This document shows, piece by piece, positions 1 through 5,933 of a DNA stretch of 7,664 bases (its first letter is position 1; the number at the start of each line of letters is the position of its first letter). The notes under the pieces were generated by a model. It ran no database searches, was not told the origin of the DNA, and was given only the letters and a program-made list of their open reading frames with translations. This stretch comes from Acidimicrobiales bacterium. GTDB lineage: Bacteria; Actinomycetota; Acidimicrobiia; Acidimicrobiales; JANYDT01. Location of the stretch: positions 1-7,664 of the forward strand of contig JANYHQ010000711.1 in NCBI GenBank assembly GCA_025358985.1, given 5' to 3'. Both the position numbers and the translations under genes were made by a program.

Positions 1-18
1 CATCTCCCGGTCAGTTCT

Positions 19-91
<73 letters not shown>

Positions 92-92
92 C

Positions 93-548
93 TTAGGCGC
101 ACTTGGCACAGAGGCCAAAGAAGTCCAGGCGGTGATTCGAAGCGCGAAAGCCGGTACGCCGTTTGATGCTCTTCACCGCAGTGACCAACGTGACTTCCAG
201 GTCGGCCAACTCCAAGTCCGCCACATCGCCACATTGAGTGCACACCAGGTGGTGGTGGTGCGACGCCAAATCCTCGTCCAACTCGAACCGGGCGAAACCT
301 TCGGCAAACTCCAACTTGATGAGCACCTTGGCTTCCAGCAAATCCGCGATGATGCGATACAACGATGAAAGAGGCACGGCCGGACCCACCGCGGTCTGCA
401 GGTCGGTCACCGACAGGGGTGCCGGTGTCACCTGAAGTGCTTCCACCACAGCCCTGCGGCCTTTTGTCCATCGCAATCCAGCCAATGCCAGACGACGGTC
501 GATCTCCTGGGCAGTGGCGTTGTGTCGGTCGGTTTTGGAGAGGGCCAT
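93..548 (-). CDS. Fur-family metal-responsive transcriptional regulator
   Basis: A 151-residue cytoplasmic repressor of the Fur/Zur/PerR superfamily, of usual family length. The N-terminal half is a winged helix (about residues 20-80, with recognition region VPLSSLYRIIADLLEAK). The C-terminal half is the dimerisation and metal domain: E89 in RFEL, a His run at 97-100, C103xxC106, H139 in SNHRLDFFG and C147xxC150. The two CxxC pairs match the structural zinc site of the family, and the His/Glu set matches the regulatory metal site. Iron, zinc and other specificities cannot be told apart from this. I chose ATG at 548 because AAGGTG (555-560) lies about 7 nt upstream. A GTG at 557 would add three residues but overlaps that site. 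It is the last gene of the clpS-DUF2017-fur series, 24 nt after the DUF2017 stop. Family certain, subfamily open. Confidence 0.92.
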   Translation of the reverse strand: MALSKTDRHNATAQEIDRRLALAGLRWTKGRRAVVEALQVTPAPLSVTDLQTAVGPAVPLSSLYRIIADLLEAKVLIKLEFAEGFARFELDEDLASHHHHLVCTQCGDVADLELADLEVTLVTAVKSIKRRTGFRASNHRLDFFGLCAKCA

Positions 549-554
549 GACGCT

Positions 555-560
555 CACCTT
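555..560 (-). promoter_or_regulatory. Ribosome binding site deciding the Fur-family start
   Basis: AAGGTG on the minus strand, 6-7 nt before ATG 548. It supports that ATG over the in-frame GTG at 557, which lies inside the site itself. Confidence 0.55.
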
Positions 561-566
561 AACGGT

Positions 567-575
567 TGAGTCTCA
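567..575. promoter_or_regulatory. Small palindrome TGAG-T-CTCA upstream of the Fur-family gene
   Basis: A perfect 4-1-4 inverted repeat, 19-27 nt before the Fur-family start and overlapping the DUF2017 stop codon. Fur-family genes are often autoregulated through palindromes near the start, so this could be an operator half or core. It is short, does not extend outward, and does not fit a known Fur or Zur box closely. It may be chance. Confidence 0.2.
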
Positions 576-1064
576 TTCCATTCCCGATTGACCCATGAGG
601 GCCTGGATGATCTGTTCCAGCAGCATCGACAACCAGCCGTATACGGCGAACTGAGGCAAGCGCGGGTCATTCTCCTCAAGCTCGTCGAGTTCCATGCCCT
701 CGCTCACATCAAGTTGTGTGCCCAGTACCAAGCGCAGATCGTTGATGGCGGTCATCCACATGGTCATGTCATCGGCCGACAGCGTGTCAGCGGTGGCGGT
801 GCGCTCCAGCAGTTTGGCGGTCTCGGTACGGCGGGCCACGAGGTCTTCGCGCATCAGGCGCTGGAACTCTGCATCACGCTCGGGGTCCTGGTGATAAGCG
901 GTGGGAAACAGCCGCCGTAGCGATACGTCATCGGAGTCGAGCAGCTCACGCAATTGCCTGGGCAGGTCGGCCAAAAATTGACGTTCATGGGGTTCCAGGT
1001 TGGGGCTGAAACGCCCATTGGCGGCGGGAGCGAAACGCATGGGGGGTTTACGTCGTTTGAGCAC
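573..1064 (-). CDS. DUF2017 family protein, ClpS neighbour
   Basis: A 163-residue soluble protein of the actinobacterial DUF2017 family, recognised from its conserved segments: RRLFPTAY at 50-57, the charged DPERDAEFQRL region after it, NDLRLVLGTQLDV at 108-120, and VYGWLSMLLE near the C-terminus at 141-150. It is mostly helical and acidic, with no membrane segment or signal peptide. The biochemical role of the family is not known to me. Genes of this family commonly sit next to clpS in actinomycetes, as here (19 nt after the clpS stop), which suggests a link to Clp-dependent proteolysis (inference). The start is GTG at 1064, because an in-frame stop lies just upstream at 1071-1073. ATG at 1040 (residue 9) is an alternative, and neither has a clear ribosome binding site. 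Confidence 0.85.
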   Translation of the reverse strand: MLKRRKPPMRFAPAANGRFSPNLEPHERQFLADLPRQLRELLDSDDVSLRRLFPTAYHQDPERDAEFQRLMREDLVARRTETAKLLERTATADTLSADDMTMWMTAINDLRLVLGTQLDVSEGMELDELEENDPRLPQFAVYGWLSMLLEQIIQALMGQSGME

Positions 1065-1083
1065 TATTGGTCACTCGTCCGGG

Positions 1084-1377
1084 TCATTCGTCGTGTTGCA
1101 TGGTGGCCCATAGGCCGTACTCGTGGAGGCGGAACACGTCGAGCTCGGCCCGCTCACGAGGGCCGGTGGACACCACGGCCCGGCCCTTGGTGTGCACATC
1201 CCACATCAAGGTTTCCGCTTTTTCCTTCGAAAACCCGAACAGCTTCTGCAGGACCAGCGTGACGTATGACATCAAATTGATGGGATCGTTCCAAACGATG
1301 ACCACCCACGGGCGGTCGATGGAGATGGCCTCGTCAGTACCGGGCTGGTCCAGTTCAACCGGTGCAACCGTGGACAT
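1084..1377 (-). CDS. clpS: ATP-dependent Clp protease adaptor ClpS
   Basis: A 97-residue adaptor that hands N-degron substrates to the ClpC/ClpA unfoldase with ClpP. The core PWVVIVWNDPINLMSYV carries N30 and D31 at the substrate-amine pocket and M36 at the hydrophobic gate. H62 in DVHTKGRAVV is the other pocket residue, and AELD at 77-80 is the conserved AE segment. The second pocket acid of E. coli ClpS (NDD) is Pro here, which is common in actinobacterial ClpS as far as I recall. The first 20 residues are the usual flexible acidic tail. An open frame continues upstream to 1557, but family length and the N-terminal pattern support ATG at 1377. It is the first gene of the minus-strand cluster with the DUF2017 and Fur-family genes, and it diverges from ctaB. 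Confidence 0.93.
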   Translation of the reverse strand: MSTVAPVELDQPGTDEAISIDRPWVVIVWNDPINLMSYVTLVLQKLFGFSKEKAETLMWDVHTKGRAVVSTGPRERAELDVFRLHEYGLWATMQHDE

Positions 1378-1483
1378 GCCCAGATGTTGGCACGACGCCA
1401 GCGGGTTGCGTGACCGATTCGCTCCACTCGCCGACTCGTTGATGTATGGGTGTGGCTGTGCGACCGGTACGCTCGAAACCGTC
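1378..1483. other. Divergent intergenic region between clpS and ctaB
   Basis: This 106-bp stretch must hold the promoters of both the minus-strand clpS cluster and the plus-strand oxidase locus, if both begin here. I see one TANNNT-type candidate for ctaB, TACGCT at 1468-1473, eleven bases before the ATG, with no -35 element at normal spacing (TTGATG at 1439-1444 is too far). A short TGGC/GCCA repeat lies at 1388-1400. Neither is convincing. Confidence 0.3.
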
Positions 1484-2419
1484 ATGCCACGGCTCAGAAC
1501 CGCTCCGCTCCAGCGGTCGCAACGTCTCAGCGCTTCGCAGAATCGCCGTTTGTCCACCGTGGGTGCCTACATCACGCTCACTAAGCCACGCATCATCGAG
1601 CAGTTGCTCATCACCACCATCCCTACGATGTTCGTGGCGGCACGCGGAGTACCGGGTAGTTGGTTGATGGTGGCCACGTTCGTGGGCGGAACGTTGGCGG
1701 CGGCCGGGGCCAACGCCATCAACATGGTCTGGGATCGAGACATCGATGCCCTCATGGAACGCACCAAGCATCGCCCGCTTGTCACCGGAGTAATCACCCC
1801 CAGGGCTGCGCTCACCTTCGCCATTGGCCTTGAGGTGTTGGCGTTCGCATGGTTGTGGTGGCAGGTGAACTTGCTGTCAGCGGCGCTGGCGGTGGCGGCC
1901 TGCCTGTTCTACGTCTTTGTGTACACCATCTGGTTGAAGCGGATCTCCGTGGAGAACATCGTCATTGGGGGAGCGGCAGGGGCGGTACCCGTGCTCATCG
2001 GCTGGTCAGCAGTGCGCAACAGTCTGGCGTTGGCCCCGGTAGTGCTGTTTGCCGTGATCTTCGTATGGACCCCGCCACATTTCTGGGCACTGGCCGTGAA
2101 GTACAAAGACGACTACGGCAAGGCCGGAGTCCCCATGCTGCCGGTGGTTGCCAGCCTCACCGCCACTGCCAAACGGATCATCGCCTACACCGTGGTGCTG
2201 TGGGTGCTGTCCATCGTGTTCTACCAAGTCGGTGGTATGGGATTCATCTATCTGGGTGCGGCCATTGTGTTGGGGGCGGCGTTCCTGGCCTATGCCATTG
2301 CGCTGTACCGCGATGGGTCGGTGAAGACGGCCATGAAGCTGTTCATCTACTCCAACGCCTACATCACGCTTCTGTTCGGTTCCATGATGCTCGATCAAGT
2401 GGTCAAGGTCGGCCGATGA
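1484..2419 (+). CDS. ctaB: Protoheme IX farnesyltransferase (heme O synthase)
   Basis: A 311-residue integral membrane prenyltransferase of the UbiA superfamily. It transfers a farnesyl group from farnesyl diphosphate to heme b to give heme O, the precursor of heme A for cytochrome oxidase. The family opening AYITLTKPRIIEQLL is at 28-42. The first Asp-rich Mg-diphosphate motif is N80 with D84, D86 and D88 in NAINMVWDRDID, followed by RTKHRPLVTG. WTPPHFWALA is at 195-204, and the second Asp-rich region is D209-D210 in YKDDYGKAGVPMLPVV. About nine hydrophobic segments fit the family. The frame stays open upstream across clpS, but that part is antisense shadow. ATG 1484 leaves a 27-residue leader before the conserved core; ATG 1442 and GTG 1559 are alternatives, and no good ribosome binding site is visible. 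It heads the oxidase locus; no heme A synthase (ctaA) lies in the window. Confidence 0.95.
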   Translation: MPRLRTAPLQRSQRLSASQNRRLSTVGAYITLTKPRIIEQLLITTIPTMFVAARGVPGSWLMVATFVGGTLAAAGANAINMVWDRDIDALMERTKHRPLVTGVITPRAALTFAIGLEVLAFAWLWWQVNLLSAALAVAACLFYVFVYTIWLKRISVENIVIGGAAGAVPVLIGWSAVRNSLALAPVVLFAVIFVWTPPHFWALAVKYKDDYGKAGVPMLPVVASLTATAKRIIAYTVVLWVLSIVFYQVGGMGFIYLGAAIVLGAAFLAYAIALYRDGSVKTAMKLFIYSNAYITLLFGSMMLDQVVKVGR

Positions 2420-2531
2420 CCAGCAATTGGAGACTCGTACGGTGCTTGCCCGAGCCACTACAGTCTCGGCGTCCGTCTTTCGGACCTGGCCATGCACACT
2501 GCATACCCAGGCCTTCAACGAGGAATCGCGC
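2420..2531. other. Gap between ctaB and the subunit I-like gene, with inverted repeats
   Basis: This 112-bp gap is the longest within the plus-strand locus. It holds a GAGACT/AGTCTC pair (2430-2435 and 2462-2467) enclosing a smaller CTCG/CGAG pair, and a separate GTCCG-tcttt-CGGAC hairpin (2471-2485). There is a TANNNT-like hexamer TACAGT at 2459-2464. No T-run follows the hairpins, so this is not a clear intrinsic terminator. An internal promoter or an mRNA structure is possible but unproven. Confidence 0.25.
2520..2525 (+). promoter_or_regulatory. Ribosome binding site of the subunit I-like gene
   Basis: GAGGAA, 6 nt before ATG 2532. It is the best such site in the window and fixes the start of the subunit I-like protein, excluding the 35-residue extension to TTG 2427, whose translation does not look like an oxidase N-terminus. 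Confidence 0.7.
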
Positions 2532-4043
2532 ATGACGCTGACCGCACCCTCCAGTACCTCGAGCGCAGTGGACGCCGCCATGTTCGGCAACGACCCCGGT
2601 GCCGACTGGATTTCCACCCCCGACCATCGCCGTATCGGTCAACTCCATGTGGGTCTCGTACTGATCATGGCGGCGGCCGCGGCCGTTGTTGGCGTGGTGG
2701 TCCATGGGGCCGTGGGAGACCTGTTCTCCCTCAGTGCCTCCGGTCGATCTTCCATCACCGCCCTGCTCAGCGCTCATGAAAACGCCTGGGGAGTACTCAT
2801 CGGCCTGCCGCTGTGGATTGCCGTTGGATCGCTGGTGGTTCCGGGGCAGATCGGGGCGTCTCGGATGGCGTTTCCGCGGATGCAGTCGCTGTCGTTGTGG
2901 GGCTGGGTGGTGGGTGCCACCACCTTCGTCTCGTCGTTCCTGGTGCAAGACGGTCCGCCCACATTCTTGGTCACGTCATCGGCTCCACTCACTGCCAATG
3001 GCACGGTGGCCAACAAGGCCACGGATCTGTTGTTGGCGTCGCTCATCCTGGTGTCGTTGGCCACCTTGGCGGGGGCGGTCAATCTCCTGGTCACCATCGT
3101 CACCGAACGCCGCGCCGGTTTGGCATTTGGTGACATCCGGCCGTTCTCTTGGTCGGTGTTCGTGATGTCCGCGGTGCTGCTGATCGCCGTGCCGACCTTC
3201 GTGGCTGGTTTGTTCCTCGTCTATCTCGATCAGCATTTCGGTGGCACCCTGTTCAGTTCCGAGGGATCGCAATTGGTATGGGTGCACATGGTGTGGATGT
3301 GGGGTCGTCCGGAGAGTTTGCTCATCGCCCTGCCCGCAGTTGGCATGGTGGCCGATGTGGCAGTGGGGCGTACCGGCAGAGCGCTGATCGGTGGACCGGT
3401 GGTCAACTGGCTCATCCTGGTGGCGGGAGTTCTCACCCTTGGCATCTGGACGGGCGGAAGTTCCATCGCCACGGCCGCAGTGGTGCCCACGTCACGATGG
3501 GTCACCGGCGTGGTATTGGTGCCACTCGGCCTCGTGCTGCTGCTGGTGCTCGGTAGTCTTCGTGGCGGCCTCAAGCCCGGCCCCTCGCTGCTGTACGTGC
3601 TTGGAGTCATTGCGGCCATCGGAGCTGGAGCCGTCGTCATTGCCGTGGCCGCGGCACGGACAGTGTCCGGCGATGGCGTGCAGTTCTTTCAGTTCGGGGT
3701 CACCAACCTGGTGGTGTTCGGAGCGGCGCTGCTGGGGGCAACCGGTGCTTTGGTGGAACATGCCAGGGAAAGTGTTGGCTCGGAGTTGTCCAAAGCCGGA
3801 TCCGGCTTGGCTGGACTGGCCCTCATCGGTGGGGTGTTGTTGTCGGGGGTCTCGCTGGCTGTGGCCGCCATGGTGGACAGCACCAACACCATTCAGACGT
3901 TGAATGTGGTGGCGGCAATTGGCAAGGCGCTCATTGCGGTCGGAAGCCTCTCGGTGGCCGCCACTCTGCTCGGCAGCGTGGTGACCGCGGGCCGTCTCAA
4001 CCGTCGCCCGTCACGGGTGGCCACCATCGAGGGAGTCGCGTAA
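2532..4043 (+). CDS. Heme-copper oxidase subunit I-like membrane protein lacking CuB and most heme ligands
   Basis: A 503-residue protein with about 12 hydrophobic segments, close to COX1 length. Homology is clear by eye: TPDHRRIGQL (29-38), PGQIGASRMAFPRMQSLSLWGW (104-125), YLDQHFGG (231-238), HMVWMWGRPESLLIALP (252-268), and a TLNVVAAIG segment near the end. The active site is gone. The CuB ligand of GHPEVY is R259 and its Tyr is L263. The HH pair after W306 is G308-G309. The two TM10 His (heme a3 and heme a) fall at V390 and N392. Only the TM2 heme a His survives, as H82. D132 of the D-channel (R. sphaeroides numbering) is R111, while the E286 equivalent is kept as E261. It cannot be a working oxygen reductase (inference from ligands). 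A structural, assembly or regulatory role next to the real oxidase is possible. The stop overlaps the next start by one base (TAATG), so the two are probably co-translated. Confidence 0.85.
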   Translation: MTLTAPSSTSSAVDAAMFGNDPGADWISTPDHRRIGQLHVGLVLIMAAAAAVVGVVVHGAVGDLFSLSASGRSSITALLSAHENAWGVLIGLPLWIAVGSLVVPGQIGASRMAFPRMQSLSLWGWVVGATTFVSSFLVQDGPPTFLVTSSAPLTANGTVANKATDLLLASLILVSLATLAGAVNLLVTIVTERRAGLAFGDIRPFSWSVFVMSAVLLIAVPTFVAGLFLVYLDQHFGGTLFSSEGSQLVWVHMVWMWGRPESLLIALPAVGMVADVAVGRTGRALIGGPVVNWLILVAGVLTLGIWTGGSSIATAAVVPTSRWVTGVVLVPLGLVLLLVLGSLRGGLKPGPSLLYVLGVIAAIGAGAVVIAVAAARTVSGDGVQFFQFGVTNLVVFGAALLGATGALVEHARESVGSELSKAGSGLAGLALIGGVLLSGVSLAVAAMVDSTNTIQTLNVVAAIGKALIAVGSLSVAATLLGSVVTAGRLNRRPSRVATIEGVA

Positions 4044-4627
4044 TGGCCACCACTGCCGCCGAGGTAACCGTTCATCACCGTCCGGGGAACTCCGCTGTTC
4101 TCGGGACCCGGGCCGCCGTCGCTGCTTGTGCGCTGTTCGTGGCTGCTCTCTGCGGTGCCTATGTGGCGGTCCGGCACGGAGTGGGGAAGGAGTTCGTGCC
4201 TACTGCCATGCGCTTCAACAATTACGCCGCCGTCATGACTGCGGCCAGCGCACTGCTTTCGTCGTTCGTGGTGGAGTGGGCGTTCGTGTCGCTCAAGGTG
4301 GCCCAGCGGCGGTGGGTCAGCGGCGGCTATGCGTTGGCGGCGTTGCTTGGCGTGGCGGCCATGAACCTGGTGTGGCTCATTGGCGCCAAGCTGGGCCTGG
4401 CCGTCAACGACGTCAACGGATATGCCCTACTTGTCTATGCCCTGCTGGCGGCCGCCATGGTGCTGTTCGCCATGAGTGTGATTTCTTCGGTCATGAATCT
4501 CATCCGTTGCATGGGAGGTCACGCGTCGGCGACAGAACCGTTACTGGCCCGTGCGGGCAACTCGTTTGTCCATCTGGCCAGCGTCGGCTGGTTGGCCGTG
4601 TTCGCTCTCATCTTTCTCTATAAGTAG
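4043..4627 (+). CDS. Cytochrome c oxidase subunit III-like membrane protein
   Basis: A 194-residue protein with about five transmembrane segments (roughly 21-43, 60-85, 95-117, 126-154, 173-193), the size and topology of short bacterial COX3. The first segment ends in GAYVAVRHG, like the AAYFVLR of COX3. The second has the NN(x)nLLSSFVVEWA pattern followed by a basic KVAQRRW loop. The last, FVHLASVGWLAVFALIFLYK, matches the YWHFVDVVW...FLYL ending with H177 kept. The HGxHV motif usual in the fourth segment is absent (YALLAAAMVLFAMSV). It starts in the stop codon of the subunit I-like gene, so it is likely the partner of that protein rather than of the canonical subunit I. Subunit III carries no redox cofactor in known enzymes. 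Family assignment is by pattern and moderately sure; a profile search would settle it. Confidence 0.72.
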   Translation: MATTAAEVTVHHRPGNSAVLGTRAAVAACALFVAALCGAYVAVRHGVGKEFVPTAMRFNNYAAVMTAASALLSSFVVEWAFVSLKVAQRRWVSGGYALAALLGVAAMNLVWLIGAKLGLAVNDVNGYALLVYALLAAAMVLFAMSVISSVMNLIRCMGGHASATEPLLARAGNSFVHLASVGWLAVFALIFLYK

Positions 4628-4635
4628 GAACGCCC

Positions 4636-5397
4636 ATGACTTCCGCCGGAACCAAAGCCTTGGTTGCACTCAGCCTGGCCAGCCTCGTCATGGGTGTGGC
4701 CCTCACGGTTGCCACCGGTGACCGCCTGGGCGTGGCCCTGTTCTTCACGGCAGTGGCGGCGTTTGCCATCGTGGCAGGCGGTGTCACGGCCACCGCCGGT
4801 GTCGGGGACCGCATTGCATTGATGGGTGCGTCAGGGTCGGCCAGTCGCCCCACCTCCCCCTCGTTCGGACCGGTGCTGGTGGCACTCGGCGCCGGTGTAC
4901 TGGTGCTGGGTGCCGCCCTCGGCGTGGTGGCCTATGCCTTCGGTGCGGCGCTCGTCGGTTTCGGTGCACTGGTGTGGTTCTCCTCCACGTGGCGCGAGCA
5001 TCCGGTGCACAGACCCAAGGTCACTGATCGGGTGGCACAGGCCTTCACCACCCCCGTGGGGATGCCCATCGCCGTACTTGGCTTCATTTTGTTGGTGGCC
5101 ATTTCCGTGTCACGGGCGTTGTTGGCGGCATCGAAGGCCGGATCCGCTTGGGTGGCCGTCATCGTGGCGCTCAGCATTTTCGGTGGGGGCATCGTGGCGG
5201 CGTCACTGCCAAGGCGCACCAGCCGTTCGCTGTTCCTGTCGGTCGCGGTGCTGTTCATACTGGCGGTGGTGTCGATTGGCGTGGTCGGCTTGGTGAAGGG
5301 TGAGCGGAAGTTCGGCGAACATGAGGAAAAAAGGGGTGGTCCGGTTGCGGCTACGTCATCGCTGCCCGTCTCGACATCAGCCCCGGCGACTCCCTAG
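4636..5397 (+). CDS. Multi-pass membrane protein of unknown function in the oxidase locus
   Basis: A 253-residue protein that I do not firmly recognise. It has about seven hydrophobic segments (near 6-27, 31-54, 78-95, 97-117, 141-160, 169-190, 197-220) and a charged, then Ser/Thr/Pro/Ala-rich tail (221-253). The stretch from RPTSPSFGPVLVALGAGVLV through ALVWFSSTWREHP (about 71-123) resembles the small COX4/CtaF-like subunits of actinobacterial oxidases: a PSxxP start, two Gly/Ala-rich helices and a Trp...Glu-His end. This resemblance is weak and mine. No metal or heme motif is visible. AGGA at 4626-4629, 6 nt before ATG 4636 and overlapping the previous stop, gives a good start. The tail is overlapped by the thioredoxin gene. 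Likely an accessory or assembly subunit (inference from context). Confidence 0.7.
   Translation: MTSAGTKALVALSLASLVMGVALTVATGDRLGVALFFTAVAAFAIVAGGVTATAGVGDRIALMGASGSASRPTSPSFGPVLVALGAGVLVLGAALGVVAYAFGAALVGFGALVWFSSTWREHPVHRPKVTDRVAQAFTTPVGMPIAVLGFILLVAISVSRALLAASKAGSAWVAVIVALSIFGGGIVAASLPRRTSRSLFLSVAVLFILAVVSIGVVGLVKGERKFGEHEEKRGGPVAATSSLPVSTSAPATP
5324..5327 (+). promoter_or_regulatory. Possible ribosome binding site of the thioredoxin gene
   Basis: AGGA, 8 nt before GTG 5336 and inside the upstream coding region. It favours GTG 5336, but ATG 5321 and GTG 5300 in the same frame remain possible with weaker sites. Confidence 0.4.
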
Positions 5398-5869
5398 TGC
5401 CCCGCTCTGGGTTGCAATGGTGCTTGCCTGCTCGGGTTGTCTCGGGGGCTCACCTTCGCCGCTGCCGTTGCCTGCCATTGACCTCCCGGACCTGCGCACT
5501 CCGTCGGTCCGCCATACCAATGCCCAGTACCTCGGGCGCCCACTGGTCATCAACGTGTTCGCGTCAACCTGCGTCCCGTGCAAGAAGGAGTTGCCCATGA
5601 TCGAGAGGGTGGCGTCGCAGGAAACAGGGCTGGCGTTTCTGGGCGTGGATCAACTGGAATTCCGCCGCACCGCTCTGGCATTTGTGGACGGGCTGGGCGT
5701 GACCTTCCCGGTGGCCCTCGATGAATCGGGCGATCTGGCAGTGTCGCTGCAACTGGCAGGATTGCCAACCACCATCTTCGTGGACCCCGACGGGCGCGAA
5801 ACTGCCCGCGTCACCGGTCCCATCACCGAGAACAGTCTCAGACAGCACATCCATGCCCTACTCCGATAG
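5336..5869 (+). CDS. TlpA/ResA-like thioredoxin-fold lipoprotein
   Basis: About 177 residues. A long Arg-rich n-region is followed by a short hydrophobic segment and VLAC/CSGC, a plausible lipobox with the lipidated Cys at 32, so the protein is probably anchored outside the membrane. The thioredoxin domain follows: strand PLVINVFAST, active site C79-V-P-C82, then FLGVDQLEFRR, and the cis-Pro loop LAGLPTTIFVDPDG with P144. The CxxC, cis-Pro and lack of the SCO CxxxC plus His pattern point to TlpA/ResA rather than Sco. Such proteins reduce disulfides in apocytochrome c or in the CuA site of subunit II (family knowledge); both targets exist in the coxB product next door. The start overlaps the preceding gene by at least 60 bp and is uncertain (5336, 5321 or 5300). 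Confidence 0.87.
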   Translation: MVRLRLRHRCPSRHQPRRLPSAPLWVAMVLACSGCLGGSPSPLPLPAIDLPDLRTPSVRHTNAQYLGRPLVINVFASTCVPCKKELPMIERVASQETGLAFLGVDQLEFRRTALAFVDGLGVTFPVALDESGDLAVSLQLAGLPTTIFVDPDGRETARVTGPITENSLRQHIHALLR

Positions 5870-5920
5870 ACCCCATAGTCTTTCGTGCTCTTCGCGTTTT
5901 GCGATAGGGCACGTGTTGCG

Positions 5921-5925
5921 AAAGG
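5921..5925 (+). promoter_or_regulatory. Ribosome binding site deciding the coxB start
   Basis: AAAGG, 8 nt before GTG 5934. It selects a start that gives a proper lipoprotein signal peptide and excludes in-frame extensions overlapping the thioredoxin gene. Confidence 0.55.
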
Positions 5926-5933
5926 CTCTTCCC

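Noticed and set aside
1067..1483. N-terminal extension of the ctaB frame by up to 139 residues
   Set aside because: It runs antisense over clpS, its translation is Ser/Arg/Thr-rich with no family likeness, and heme O synthases begin shortly before the TKPR motif.
2471..2485. The GTCCG/CGGAC hairpin as an intrinsic terminator after ctaB
   Set aside because: The stem is only 5 bp and no T-run follows it.
1849..2535. A 228-residue plus-strand frame overlapping ctaB
   Set aside because: It is in another frame of ctaB, and the ctaB frame carries all the conserved motifs.
2532..4043. The subunit I-like gene as a pseudogene or a sequencing artefact
   Set aside because: No stop or frameshift occurs in 503 codons, the hydrophobic pattern is regular, the ribosome binding site is good, and the ligand changes occur at several separate sites while nearby COX1 motifs persist. 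That fits functional divergence better than decay.
5336..5869. The thioredoxin as a Sco1-type copper chaperone
   Set aside because: The motif is CxxC (CVPC), not the Sco CxxxC. The cis-Pro loop fits TlpA/ResA.
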